DNA from: Nitrososphaerota archaeon
GTDB lineage: Archaea; Thermoproteota; Nitrososphaeria; Nitrososphaerales; UBA57
DNA: 55,816 bases
Assembly (NCBI GenBank): GCA_024860875.1
Contig: JACPSZ010000019.1
Span: 1 to 55,816 of the forward strand
Reading direction: 5' to 3'
Below the pieces are notes generated by a model, which was not told the DNA's origin, searched no databases, and saw nothing but the letters and a program-made list of their open reading frames with translations. Below are positions 9,004 through 17,346 of this stretch, one piece after another; the first letter of the stretch is position 1; the number at the start of each line of letters is the position of its first letter. The position numbers were made by a program, and so were the translations under genes.

Positions 9004-9279
9004 TTAGTCTCTGATGCTCTCCAGAGTGCTTACCGCGCTCCAGATCGTAACCCTCGTAAAAGATGGCATGTTCGGGTCTTGAGAAACATCGTCAAGCATG
9101 CTTATCGCGTTGGCAGCACGGATTCCGAGCGAAGATGCGCTGTTCTGAAGCGTAGTTATCGTGTCCTTGATAATCTTCCTTATGTTTCTGGGTGTCGTGG
9201 GGCTTTCAGAAACCGATTGCAGCGTTGCTATGGACTTCATTAGGTTCTCTTCGTTCAGCTTTGCTTTCTTTGAAATCAT
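9004..9279 (-). CDS. UPF0147 family protein
   Basis: A 91-residue helical archaeal protein. The segment SESPTTPRNIRKIIKDTI together with LGIRAANAISMLDDVSQDPNMP is the signature of UPF0147, a small archaeal family of unknown function. It lies immediately upstream of the glycosyltransferase on the same strand, separated by 13 nt, so co-transcription is likely. The family assignment is confident; the function is not known. Confidence 0.85.
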   Translation of the reverse strand: MISKKAKLNEENLMKSIATLQSVSESPTTPRNIRKIIKDTITTLQNSASSLGIRAANAISMLDDVSQDPNMPSFTRVTIWSAVSTLESIRD

Positions 9280-9351
9280 AAGAATATACGCTCCCTAGCA
9301 ACGATGAATCTACTGAATGATGGTCTATTAAGCCTTTTTTCCTAAAAATAG

Positions 9352-10428
9352 TTATTCCTGCCATGCAGAAAGGCTCTGCTGCTTATCTTCCATAGATTTA
9401 AGGTTCGATAACCTGACTCCGAGCAGCCTGACTTTCTTGTTATTTTTGAATTCGTTGAAGAGCGAATATGCTATTGACGATATTGTATTTTTACTGTCCG
9501 TATAGTCTGCAGCGCTTTTCTCTCGAATGAAAGTTGCAAAGTTTTCATAGCGAATCTTGATGCCAATTGTTTTGCAAATCAAATTGTCATCGACGAGCCT
9601 GTTGTGAACCTTTTCAATCAAATCATCGATTGTTTTGCGAATTAGATTTTCATCGTCAGTATCTTTTTGGAAGGTAAATTCATGGTTGATTGACTTTCTT
9701 TCAAGTATTTCTTCAACCTGAACCCTTTCAATAGCGTTTGCAATTCCCCACAGCCAGACGCCGTTTTTGCCAAAAACTTTTACGAGTTCCTTGCCGTCAG
9801 CATTTGCCAGTTCGCCTATGGTCTTGATCCCCATCTCTTCAAGAACCTCTTCAGTCTTTGCCCCGACACCGCTGATCTTCCCTACAGGTAGAGAGGCAAG
9901 AAATTCCTTTGAATCTTCAGGTCTTATAATTGTGATGCCACCTGGCTTCTTTATGTCAGAGGCTATCTTTGCAATTGATTTGTTCACCGCTGCTCCAACC
10001 GAGCATGTAAGACTGAAGCTCTCTTTGAGAGCTTCTTTGATGCTTTTAACGTAAGATTCAACATTGTTGTAGCTGCTTACTCTGTCCGAAACGTCAAGGT
10101 AAGCCTCATCAACACTTGCCTGCTCAAGTCTAGACGCAAATTTTCTGAAGAGATCCATTATTTCGCTTGACAGATGATTGTAGTAGGCAAAGTCAGGCCT
10201 TAAGTAGACTGCATCGGGACAGAGCTTGTAAGCCCTTGAAATTGGCATTCCTGATCTTATTCCGAACTTTCTTGCCTCATACGAGCACGCAGCGACGACG
10301 CCTCTGCCCTTCCCTCCTCCCGGGTCTGCCCCAATTACGACGGGCTTTCCAATTAACTCTGGATTACGTGCCTTTTCAGCAGAAGCATAAAACGCATCAA
10401 GGTCGATATGCAAAATTATTCTTGGCAA
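9352..10428 (-). CDS. dinB: DNA polymerase IV (Y-family, DinB/Dbh)
   Basis: Translesion polymerase. Catalytic carboxylates appear in LHIDLDAFYASAEK (residues 4-17) and QASVDEAYLDVS (about 101-112); SYEARKFGIRSGMPISRAYKLCP is the fingers region. A helix-hairpin-helix thumb follows (GVGAKTEEVLEEMGIKTIGEL), then the little-finger domain with RLLGVRLSNL near the end. The 358-residue length is normal; a canonical PIP box is not clear at the C-terminus. It forms a tight unit with the upstream DUF72 gene (10-nt gap). Confidence 0.93.
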   Translation of the reverse strand: MPRIILHIDLDAFYASAEKARNPELIGKPVVIGADPGGGKGRGVVAACSYEARKFGIRSGMPISRAYKLCPDAVYLRPDFAYYNHLSSEIMDLFRKFASRLEQASVDEAYLDVSDRVSSYNNVESYVKSIKEALKESFSLTCSVGAAVNKSIAKIASDIKKPGGITIIRPEDSKEFLASLPVGKISGVGAKTEEVLEEMGIKTIGELANADGKELVKVFGKNGVWLWGIANAIERVQVEEILERKSINHEFTFQKDTDDENLIRKTIDDLIEKVHNRLVDDNLICKTIGIKIRYENFATFIREKSAADYTDSKNTISSIAYSLFNEFKNNKKVRLLGVRLSNLKSMEDKQQSLSAWQE

Positions 10429-10438
10429 TTCTCAACTG

Positions 10439-11266
10439 CTAAAAGTCGCCAAGGCTTGACTGTTTCGAAGAGAAGCCCTCCACATTAGACCACTGCTGCT
10501 CCATCAGACCTGCAAGCCTCCTGAATTCGTTCACAGAAGCGGGGCCAAAACCAGCAAAGTGATTATTGAAAAATACAAAGCCATCGGCAAAGGAGTCGCT
10601 ATTCTTTTCGATCTTCTTGACCCATTTTCCCATCATGTCCGATTGATCCTTCTGTATACCTGTAAACTGCTCAATTTCCCTGTCACCGACCATCCTCAAA
10701 TACAGAAAGTCTGCAGTCATTTCAGCAGGAGTCTCCAAATATTGCGTAATAGCCCAGGCCATGCTCACATTTTTGTCTTTGAGAAGTTTGTAAATGTCGT
10801 CCCTAAACCATGACTTGTGCCTGAACTCAATTGCATACCGTATGTCTTTGTCAATTAATTGTAGAAAATCCTTCAAGCCTTCAAGGTCTTTTTCGTACTT
10901 AAAAGAGGGAGGCAATTGGACAACTACGGCGCCGAGTTTCTTGCCAAATCCCTTCATGGTCTTTTGGAAATATCCAATATCATTCTCTATCCCAACCAGA
11001 TGTTTGTCGTGCGTCATCCTCTTCGGAAGCTTTGCTGTAAAAATAAAATCATCAGGCGTAATCGATTTCCAATTGGATATCATCGGCGGGTTCGGTATTC
11101 TGTAAAAACTAGAATCAATTTCAACTGCATTAAAGACTCTCGAATAGAACTTCAGAAAGTCAGATTGAGGAGTTCCTTCTGGATAAAAAGGGCCTACCCA
11201 GTCTTTGTAGCCCCAGCCGCTGCAGCCTATTCTGAGCTTCGGCGCCCATCTGCTTTTCTTAGGCAA
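10439..11266 (-). CDS. DUF72 family TIM-barrel protein
   Basis: A 275-residue member of the DUF72 (YecE-like) family: LRIGCSGWGYKDWVGPFYPE at the N-terminus, NAVEIDSSFYRIPN, FTAKLPKRMTHDK, AIEFRHKSWF, and FFNNHFAGFGPASVNEF at the end are hallmark motifs. The biochemical function of the family is not established. It lies directly upstream of dinB on the same strand, a pairing that hints at a DNA-repair link, which is inference only. Confidence 0.9.
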   Translation of the reverse strand: MPKKSRWAPKLRIGCSGWGYKDWVGPFYPEGTPQSDFLKFYSRVFNAVEIDSSFYRIPNPPMISNWKSITPDDFIFTAKLPKRMTHDKHLVGIENDIGYFQKTMKGFGKKLGAVVVQLPPSFKYEKDLEGLKDFLQLIDKDIRYAIEFRHKSWFRDDIYKLLKDKNVSMAWAITQYLETPAEMTADFLYLRMVGDREIEQFTGIQKDQSDMMGKWVKKIEKNSDSFADGFVFFNNHFAGFGPASVNEFRRLAGLMEQQWSNVEGFSSKQSSLGDF

Positions 11267-11292
11267 AGCAGTTGATTGTGATCTTGCTATAG

Positions 11293-11580
11293 TATAAGAC
11301 TTTTCGAAGGCTCTTTATTGCAGACTTCTGGAGTGCTACTGCTGTTTCGACAACCGCACTGATATCCTCCTTACCCCCCTCATTAAGAGGAAGGACGCTA
11401 GGTCTGAATGATATGTTAATAGGCGGAGCTTCAATTACGGCTCCTTTTGCTGGTGGAGTCGTTATAGGTGCTTACGGCTTCTTCGCATTCGGGTTGTACG
11501 GCTTCTTGCTATCTATACCCGCAATTATGGCTGCATCTTTGCTAAAAACTGCCAGACCAGAGATTCTACCGCATCGCTGA
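11293..11580 (+). pseudogene. MFS transporter C-terminal remnant
   Basis: An open frame without a start codon encodes about 95 residues that read like the last third of a major facilitator transporter: FWSATAVSTTALISSLPP, then SLRGRTLGLNDMLIGGAS and two glycine-rich membrane segments, ending at TGA 11578-11580. An in-frame TAG sits at 11290-11292, and upstream sequence is occupied by the divergent DUF72 gene. It is most likely the decayed end of a lost transporter gene and fills the 316-bp gap between DUF72 and ccdA. Confidence 0.6.
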
Positions 11581-11582
11581 AA

Positions 11583-12248
11583 CTAGTCTGGTAACAATGC
11601 TCCAGAAGTCAAATATGAATAAATGAGATACACTCCTGCAGCAAGAAGTATTGCTCCAGAAACCCTCTGAATCTTTCCCGTTAATCTAGCAATCCTGCGC
11701 ACTATCGCATCGTTTGCAGTAGCCGTCAGCACGCTTGTGATCAATAGAGGAACTGCAAGCCCAACAGAATAAGTTAGCATGGTCGCAAGAGCGCCGATAC
11801 CGGGTACTGTTGAAGCGTAAAGCAGAACTGCAAAGAATATCGGGAACGTGCACCCTGCACCTGCAAAAGCGTAAGCAATTCCATATGTGAAGAAGCCAGT
11901 AGGTTTGATGTTTACGCTTGGAGCATTACCTATTACTGGTATGTTCAGTTCGAAGATTTTTGCTATGCCAATTGCCATGATTATAATAGCAGCTACGATT
12001 GTAAGATGAGGAACTACAGCCCTGATCAAGCCGGAAGCGATGCTAAGGATTATTCCAACAGAGGCAAAGACCAGCAGAACCCCGAATATTGCTGTAAGCC
12101 CTCCTCTGACCGCTCCTCTGACAGAAACTTTCCCTCCGAGCAGGTATCCAATTAATCCCGGCAAAAGGGCGTAGCCGCAAGGCGAGAGAAGTGTAACAAA
12201 TCCCGCTCCAAGCACCAGTGCTAAAGGAACCTGCTCGAAGAATGACAT
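11583..12248 (-). CDS. ccdA: CcdA/DsbD-type thiol-disulfide transporter
   Basis: A 221-residue membrane protein with six predicted helices that carries reducing equivalents across the membrane. It has the conserved LLSPCGYALLPGLIGYLLGG segment near the N-terminus and GAGCTFPIFFAVLL in helix 4, supplying the paired cysteines (Cys24 and the GC of GAGC). It starts three bases after the thioredoxin-like gene, forming a two-gene unit in which CcdA would re-reduce the extracytoplasmic thioredoxin. This may serve cytochrome c maturation or secreted-protein thiols. Confidence 0.88.
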   Translation of the reverse strand: MSFFEQVPLALVLGAGFVTLLSPCGYALLPGLIGYLLGGKVSVRGAVRGGLTAIFGVLLVFASVGIILSIASGLIRAVVPHLTIVAAIIIMAIGIAKIFELNIPVIGNAPSVNIKPTGFFTYGIAYAFAGAGCTFPIFFAVLLYASTVPGIGALATMLTYSVGLAVPLLITSVLTATANDAIVRRIARLTGKIQRVSGAILLAAGVYLIYSYLTSGALLPD

Positions 12249-12251
12249 CGT

Positions 12252-12827
12252 TTATGCCAAGAGTTTATCGAGCCTTGCAGCCCAGTCACTTCCGCTCAAG
12301 ACACCGTAGCCGTCCCTGAAGATCTCGTTGCCTTTAGCGTCAAGGCCTATCTTGGTGGACTGCGTTATTATTTTGAAGTGTAATAGAGCATCTTTGTTGT
12401 ATTCTGCAAAAGCCCACGTGTACCCTCTGCTCTGTCTGTACTGGCTTATCTGCTCTGAAGTTTCAGTAGGGTCGAATCCTACCACGACAACCTCTATCTT
12501 TCCTTGGTACTTTTGGTAAGTAGAATTCAATGATCGAAGGTCTTTTTCACATACCGGACACCACGTAGCGAAGAAATAGATGAGAACGGGTTTGCCGCTC
12601 TTCTGCAGCTCAGCGAGCGAAATCTGGTCGCCGTTCACGTTTCTTAATGTAAAAGCCTCTTTGGCCATTGCCTGAGGAGGTTCCTTCTGCAATGCCTGCT
12701 CCTTGCTTACATCCTTCACCATGACATCCTTGCTGGCCTGCTGTTGAGTGCTATTGAGCAGGAATAACCCTCCTGTTGCACCGATCACAAGAATGCCCAC
12801 TATTGCGAGAAGTAAGGTCCTAGCCAT
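12252..12827 (-). CDS. Membrane-anchored TlpA/ResA-like thioredoxin
   Basis: Extracytoplasmic thiol-disulfide oxidoreductase of 191 residues. Residues 5-25 form a signal anchor, followed by a Gln/Lys-rich linker and an AhpC/TSA-type thioredoxin fold with the active site FFATWCPVCEKDL (CPVC, about residues 91-94). The downstream segment with IITQSTKIGLDAKG holds the conserved cis-turn region (STK rather than the usual TP). It is followed by ccdA, its natural electron donor. Substrates cannot be read; cytochrome c or secreted enzymes are the usual ones. Confidence 0.85.
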   Translation of the reverse strand: MARTLLLAIVGILVIGATGGLFLLNSTQQQASKDVMVKDVSKEQALQKEPPQAMAKEAFTLRNVNGDQISLAELQKSGKPVLIYFFATWCPVCEKDLRSLNSTYQKYQGKIEVVVVGFDPTETSEQISQYRQSRGYTWAFAEYNKDALLHFKIITQSTKIGLDAKGNEIFRDGYGVLSGSDWAARLDKLLA

Positions 12828-12870
12828 TGAAATTCAATATCATTTTCGAGTATATGACAGTTTTTCCAAA

Positions 12871-13323
12871 TCATGCGCTTTGCGTTATCGTCCTATAATC
12901 AGATTCTCCGATCTTGATGATGCTTCCTTGAAAATACCTTCCCCAGTTCCTTTCATCCTTGACGAAGGAGAGCGACTTCAATAGAGGAATTGTGCTTCTG
13001 GCCTTTTCGAAAGGCTCGATTTCTTTCAGATTGACGACGTAGTTGAACCTGTCTTCCGGGTCCTCTATAACAAAGCGCTTTATCTCAGGTAACAAGCGTC
13101 TGGGGCTAGTTGATATTATGCCTGAACCTGCAAATACTCTACCATCCTTCCCGCCAACGTAGAATATTATTTTATCGTCTTTCTTCACCTTTCTGAAATG
13201 TGGGCTCTTCGAATTCAGCAACCAGTAAAGCCTCTTCATCCTCAGCCCGAGTAGGTCTAAAGCTTCTATCCTGCTGTTTCCGACCTTTGCATCAACCACG
13301 CTGAAGAGCCAGTAGTTGACCAT
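12871..13323 (-). CDS. EVE-domain (PUA-like) protein
   Basis: A 150-residue protein matching the EVE fold: NYWLFSVVDAKVG at the N-terminus, HFRKVKKDDKIIFYVGG in the middle, then GSGIISTSPRR and LSFVKDERNWGRYFQGSI near the end. EVE domains recognise modified bases in DNA or RNA and often work beside restriction or methylation systems. Its promoter is the TATAAAAA box of the left copy of the inverted repeat (minus strand 13410-13403), leaving a leader of about 55 nt. A DNA methyltransferase is driven from the other copy, so a functional pair is plausible. Confidence 0.78.
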   Translation of the reverse strand: MVNYWLFSVVDAKVGNSRIEALDLLGLRMKRLYWLLNSKSPHFRKVKKDDKIIFYVGGKDGRVFAGSGIISTSPRRLLPEIKRFVIEDPEDRFNYVVNLKEIEPFEKARSTIPLLKSLSFVKDERNWGRYFQGSIIKIGESDYRTITQSA

Positions 13324-13379
13324 TGGATGTTTTGAAGTTATGATGGTATTAACACATTTGTTTTTGGTTCTGATAACTT

Positions 13380-13548
13380 CCCGGGTTATCCCATTTGTCC
13401 GCTTTTTATACCCCCCCTAGGGCCCTAGATAACGATAGGGGCCCCTATAGACAGATAATTGGTGGGTCGTTCGGTTTATCAGAAGTTGACTTTCGGATCT
13501 CCCGAATCAGAAGTTGACTTTCGGATCTCCCGAAGATTTATCAGAACC
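13380..13548. repeat. Left arm of a long perfect inverted repeat, with outward promoter
   Basis: 169 bp from CCCGGG at 13380 to TCAGAACC at 13548. It is the exact reverse complement of 14477-14617 except for one extra 28-bp unit (TTATCAGAAGTTGACTTTCG onward, tandemly doubled at about 13475-13530). Inside are two palindromes, CTAGGGCCCTAG and TATAGGGGCCCCTATA, and a TATAAAAA box on the minus strand that reads outward to the EVE gene. The arm fills most of the 327-bp gap before the next ORF. Confidence 0.95.
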
Positions 13549-13650
13549 CTTTTCTTGTTCCTTTCTGAAGTTTGTTGGGTTGTGGACATTCGATCTCTGG
13601 TCTTTCGGAGTTGGTTTTCGAATCCTTCATGATTTTTTCCTCTTTGGAAA

Positions 13651-13851
13651 ATGACCATTTTTCACTTAAGAAAATCAGACATAAAAGTGGATCTTTATCC
13701 AGGAACAGAGAAAGTTAAGGTGAATGCTTCAGTTAAGAATTTAAGCAGTCATGACGAACTAGCATATGATGTTGCATGGCTAGCGCCACAGAGATACTCT
13801 CGGAGCACGACAGGAACTTGGACTGGTTCAATGCTCACTACAAAGAACTGA
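13651..13851 (+). CDS. Hypothetical 66-residue ORF inside the inverted repeat
   Basis: A small ORF starting MTIFHLRKSDIKVDLYPGTE, with a beta-strand-like stretch KVKVNASVKNLSS. It overlaps the start of the DUF5678 gene by 76 nt in another frame. No family is recognised. It lies just inside the left arm, in the same direction as the next two genes, and could be the first gene of the enclosed module or a truncated remnant. Confidence 0.35.
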   Translation: MTIFHLRKSDIKVDLYPGTEKVKVNASVKNLSSHDELAYDVAWLAPQRYSRSTTGTWTGSMLTTKN

Positions 13852-14018
13852 AGAAGAAGTATCTTGATCGATGGGTCGCGGTAAAAAACAGCCAGGTCGT
13901 AGACTACGACCGGAGTTACTTAACGCTGGCCAAGCGTGCAAAGAGAAAATACAGGGACGATTTTTCAAAGCTGGCAATAGGATACGTATCTGAGAAGCCT
14001 ATTGAACTGATACTGTGA
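13776..14018 (+). CDS. DUF5678-like small protein
   Basis: An 80-residue protein. After an acidic helical start, NAHYKELKKKYLDRWVAVKN and QVVDYDRSYLTLAKRAKR fit the small DUF5678 family seen beside retropepsin-like proteases in archaea and bacteria. The last residues end just before the protease gene, and both are enclosed by the inverted repeat. Function is unknown; a recurrent two-gene partnership with the protease is the main clue. Confidence 0.55.
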   Translation: MASATEILSEHDRNLDWFNAHYKELKKKYLDRWVAVKNSQVVDYDRSYLTLAKRAKRKYRDDFSKLAIGYVSEKPIELIL

Positions 14019-14056
14019 CGATATGAGAATCTACGGTAAGTGGAGAGCGGACTACG

Positions 14057-14464
14057 ATGCAGCGTTTTGTAGCATCTCTCTTTTCTTCAACCTCGCTCAA
14101 CATCCTTGAAGAAGAGGTCGATTTCTTGGTTGATACTGGTGCCGTTAGAACGACTATTATGGACAGGGATGCTAAACGGCTGGGAATAGATTACAAAAAG
14201 CTGCGAAAGTACAAGCACAAGATGACAGGAATCGGAGGTTCTGTTGATACGTACGTGATAGATGACTCAGCCCTCATGTTCTTCACGGACAAGAAAGAGC
14301 GATATAAAGAGAATATTGAAATTATGGTTCTGAAGCATCCTAAGCTGGATGAGAAGATAGAGAGGCTGCCGAGCATTCTAGGGAGGGATATTATCGGGAA
14401 ATACAACCTAATTTACAGCAAGCCTGCCAGTAAGGTGTACTTGACGGATGAAGAAATAAACTGA
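14057..14464 (+). CDS. Retropepsin-like aspartic protease (clan AA), N-terminus frameshifted
   Basis: A 135-residue single-domain aspartic protease fold with the catalytic DTGA motif in VDFLVDTGAVRTTIMDRDAK and a second conserved segment SILGRDIIGKYNL. As single-domain enzymes, such proteins act as dimers. The usual N-terminus (MRIYGKWRADYD, starting at ATG 14024 six bases after the DUF5678 stop) lies in a different frame and shifts into RFVASLFSS near 14056-14060. Either a natural frameshift has damaged the gene or translation starts at ATG 14057 without the first strand. Confidence 0.65.
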   Translation: MQRFVASLFSSTSLNILEEEVDFLVDTGAVRTTIMDRDAKRLGIDYKKLRKYKHKMTGIGGSVDTYVIDDSALMFFTDKKERYKENIEIMVLKHPKLDEKIERLPSILGRDIIGKYNLIYSKPASKVYLTDEEIN

Positions 14465-14476
14465 TTTGATTGGGTT

Positions 14477-14617
14477 GGTTCTGATAAATCTTCGGGAGAT
14501 CCGAAAGTCAACTTCTGATAAACCGAACGACCCACCAATTATCTGTCTATAGGGGCCCCTATCGTTATCTAGGGCCCTAGGGGGGGTATAAAAAGCGGAC
14601 AAATGGGATAACCCGGG
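14477..14617. repeat. Right arm of the long inverted repeat, with outward promoter
   Basis: 141 bp, the exact reverse complement of the left arm 13380-13548 minus one 28-bp unit. It holds the same two palindromes (TATAGGGGCCCCTATA, CTAGGGCCCTAG) and ends one base before the methyltransferase ATG. Its TATAAAAA box at 14587-14594 sits 29 bp before that ATG, so the methyltransferase mRNA should be almost leaderless. Confidence 0.95.
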
Positions 14618-14618
14618 T

Positions 14619-15503
14619 ATGACGAAGGCAGTTGAATCAATAAAACCTGTCGATATCGGGTTTGAAAGAACTTGTGACTGTCCTCCTTCGCACATCAATT
14701 GCCTAAATGCCAAACAGTGGATCAAGAGCCAAATTACTATACAAACATTCTACTATGAGGGACGCGACGTTAGAGATAAGGACGTACACCCAGCCGTATT
14801 CCCGATAGCCCTGCCTGCTCATTTTATCAAACTATTCACTCATAAAGGCGAATTGGTTCTTGACCCATTCGTAGGGATAGGTACTACGTTAATAGCTGCA
14901 AGAGATTTAGAGCGTAATGCTGTTGGTTTTGACTTAAAGAGAGAATATATCGAATATTCGAAAAAAAGACTTGCCCAGACTTCATTGACTGCAAACTCTG
15001 AACAAGTTCTAATAAATGACGACGCTCTTAACATACCACAATATCTGAAACCAGAAACAGTTTCACTTTGCATAACATCTCCTCCTTACGCTAACATGTT
15101 AAATCATAAACGGCTTAACAAGAGCATCCGTGGAGATTTACGAAATAACAAGCATTATCTCAAGATACAACAATATTCATTAGACCCCAAAGATTTAGGT
15201 CAGATGGATCATAATCAATATTCACAGACATTAACTAAAATCTACAAGGGAATATACCCGTTAATGAAACCGCAAGGCCATGTAGTAGTTAATGTAAATG
15301 ACGTATGGGAGAATAACAAAAGGTATCCAACGCACATATACGTTATTGATGCGTTGGAAAAAGCTGGTTTTGAATTTAGAAATACAATGATATGGGACAA
15401 GCGCGATCTAGTTAACAAGGTCGGAATTTTTGGCTGGCCCAGTAATTTCATAACCTTAGGGGCTACGATGGAATTTATCCTGCATTTCCGAAAGCCTGAT
15501 TAA
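14619..15503 (+). CDS. Site-specific DNA methyltransferase (N4-cytosine/N6-adenine)
   Basis: A 294-residue amino-methyltransferase. The SAM-binding motif LDPFVGIGTTLIAARDLERN lies at residues ~86-105, and the catalytic SPPYANML comes later, at ~154-161. In the common beta-class the order is reversed, so this is a permuted arrangement. Early HPAVFPIALPAHFIKLF is typical of the region preceding motif I. No restriction endonuclease is adjacent; the EVE gene on the other side of the inverted repeat is the nearest candidate partner. Target sequence cannot be read. Confidence 0.85.
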   Translation: MTKAVESIKPVDIGFERTCDCPPSHINCLNAKQWIKSQITIQTFYYEGRDVRDKDVHPAVFPIALPAHFIKLFTHKGELVLDPFVGIGTTLIAARDLERNAVGFDLKREYIEYSKKRLAQTSLTANSEQVLINDDALNIPQYLKPETVSLCITSPPYANMLNHKRLNKSIRGDLRNNKHYLKIQQYSLDPKDLGQMDHNQYSQTLTKIYKGIYPLMKPQGHVVVNVNDVWENNKRYPTHIYVIDALEKAGFEFRNTMIWDKRDLVNKVGIFGWPSNFITLGATMEFILHFRKPD

Positions 15504-15573
15504 CGTTCATAGTAAATTGGGTTAAGAATCATGGCAGCTGACGATGTCTTCCCAAGCAGAAATCCTTTCTGCA

Positions 15574-16224
15574 TTATTTTCTGATAACTGCAATAGCCCT
15601 TACAGGAGAGCCCGTCCCATGTTCTATATTCAGAGGCATCGCAACGAACTCAAACGTGTTTTGAGGCACTTTTCTAAGGTGTGCAAGGTTTTCAATTATG
15701 GGAATTTCCGCTCCAAGAAGCGTTTTGTGCACCGGGAATTTTGCTGAATCAGGATTGTCCATGTTCGGAGTGTCTATGCCGACCATCTTTACACGCTTCT
15801 TCACTAAATATTGAGCAGCGTCAGCAGAGAGCCCAGGATTCGATTTAATGTATTTCTTATTTCGCCAGTGCCTGTCCCAGTCTGTTCTGATCAGGATTAT
15901 TTCGTTCCTTGCGATCTTGTTTCCATGCTCTGCATTCTTGATGTCTTTGCTCCTTACAAACATCCTTTCGCCAAAATTTGTAAGGTTAAGAATTCTTGCC
16001 CTGCCGTGAAACTTTTCCAAATCAATTTGATCTATGCTCTTCTTGTTCCTGATAAAATGCGCCGGCGCATCTATGTGAGTACCTGTATGCTCTACCATGA
16101 ACAAAGCGTTCGTAGCGAAGCCATGCGCTTCTATTGTAGTCCAAGGATAGATTATCGGCTGAGGATCGATTGGAAACATAGACATCTTGGGCTCTATGGG
16201 TTGAGTCAGATCAATCAGGGGCAA
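15574..16224 (-). CDS. Cyclase / kynurenine formamidase-like metal hydrolase
   Basis: A 216-residue protein of the cyclase family (PF04199). The metal-binding motif HTGTHIDAPAHF is at about residues 46-57, preceded by LIDLTQPIEPKMSMFP and followed by GIDTPNMD and HKTLLGAEIPIIENLAHL. Members hydrolyse N-formylkynurenine or other amides and cyclic substrates. No tryptophan-degradation neighbours are present, so the substrate is open. It is convergent with the methyltransferase gene. Confidence 0.85.
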   Translation of the reverse strand: MPLIDLTQPIEPKMSMFPIDPQPIIYPWTTIEAHGFATNALFMVEHTGTHIDAPAHFIRNKKSIDQIDLEKFHGRARILNLTNFGERMFVRSKDIKNAEHGNKIARNEIILIRTDWDRHWRNKKYIKSNPGLSADAAQYLVKKRVKMVGIDTPNMDNPDSAKFPVHKTLLGAEIPIIENLAHLRKVPQNTFEFVAMPLNIEHGTGSPVRAIAVIRK

Positions 16225-16342
16225 TAATCCTCAAGCCTTATGCGTTACCAAGTTATTTAATTGCTTGGCAGTAAGCCAGCAACTACAATTACATTCCAAC
16301 ACTTTGTGTTAATATGCAGGGAAGTCTAAAGTAGATAACTCA

Positions 16343-16948
16343 ATGGAAACTGAAGAGGGATCAAGGCAAAACAAGCCTTTGCACAAAAGAGTAATCCTGC
16401 TTGGAATATCATTTATTGCATCTGTAGTTTTTGGCAGCATGGTTTTGGCATACGTTCTTGATCTGATGCTAAATGCATTAAGCATCCAGACTTCTTTCGA
16501 TATGCGATTCTTTGTAAGGGTGTTGGGTTTGCTTCCAATTGGGGTTGGAATTGGATTCATGCGGTGGGTGTTCAAATACAGAACTCCAAAAGATACTTTT
16601 GTGTCTTCTTGTCTCACAGTATACAAGTTCTTCAAAAGAGATTTGATTGCTAAGCCTCTTGAGAGAACGGAGCACTTTATACCGCTAGGGCCGCATCGAT
16701 TCGTCAGAAATCCCATGTACTTTAGTGCAATCGCAATAACCTTCGGCCTTGGTATTGCCGTGGAGTCTGCAGTTTTTCTACTCTGGAGCCTTATTCTGGC
16801 AATTTGGTTCTGGGCAATATGGATACCATTTGAGGAGGCAGAATTGCTCTTTCTATTCGGTGATGAATATAGAGAATACCAGAGGCAAGTTCCGAAGCTG
16901 CTGCCTTACGGCAGAAAATATAGGGTTCTGGCCAAACAGAAGATGTGA
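16343..16948 (+). CDS. Isoprenylcysteine carboxyl methyltransferase (ICMT)-like membrane protein
   Basis: A 201-residue integral membrane methyltransferase-family protein with about four to five helices. The conserved C-terminal block GPHRFVRNPMYFSAIAI followed by FEEAELLFLFGDEYREYQRQVPKLLP is the family hallmark (R-x-P-M-Y and the E-E...Y-x-x-Y pattern). In archaea such proteins may methylate phospholipids or thiols. It lies 47 nt upstream of S10 on the same strand but S10 has its own TATA box. Confidence 0.8.
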   Translation: METEEGSRQNKPLHKRVILLGISFIASVVFGSMVLAYVLDLMLNALSIQTSFDMRFFVRVLGLLPIGVGIGFMRWVFKYRTPKDTFVSSCLTVYKFFKRDLIAKPLERTEHFIPLGPHRFVRNPMYFSAIAITFGLGIAVESAVFLLWSLILAIWFWAIWIPFEEAELLFLFGDEYREYQRQVPKLLPYGRKYRVLAKQKM

Positions 16949-16995
16949 AGGCAAATTCTAAATAATAGCCCAAAACAGCAATACGGCTACGGAAA

Positions 16996-17310
16996 ATGGC
17001 ACAGTTTGCAAGGATAAAGCTGACAAGTTCGAATCTGGAGAACCTTGAACAGGTTTGCAAGGAGATCAAGGGCATTACTGAGAAGACCGGAGTCAAGGTC
17101 AAAGGCCCTCAACCACTGCCGACGAAGAAGTTGAAGATTACTACAAGGAAGGCTCCTTCAGGTCAGGGAACCCATACTTATGATCACTGGGAGATGAGAG
17201 TTCACAAAAGATTGATTGATTTGGATGCAGATGACAGGACGATGCGTCAACTGATGAGGATCAGGGTTCCAGAGGACGTTTTTATCGAGGTCAACCTCCG
17301 GCCAAGGTAA
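16996..17310 (+). CDS. rps10: Small ribosomal subunit protein S10
   Basis: A 104-residue ribosomal protein. Recognised from [51 protein letters not shown] and the end [10 protein letters not shown]. In most archaea it follows the elongation factor 1-alpha gene; here it is separated from it and stands between an ICMT-like gene and an unknown gene. A TATA-like CTAAATAATAG lies about 35 bp upstream of the ATG. Confidence 0.97.
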   Translation: MAQFARIKLTSSNLENLEQVCKEIKGITEKTGVKVKGPQPLPTKKLKITTRKAPSGQGTHTYDHWEMRVHKRLIDLDADDRTMRQLMRIRVPEDVFIEVNLRPR

Positions 17311-17346
17311 TTCAATCGGTTTTATATTCAATTATAGTAAGAATTA

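Noticed and set aside
9395-9415. T-loop-like GGTTCGATAACC
   Set aside because: Lies inside the dinB coding region and no tRNA can be folded around it.
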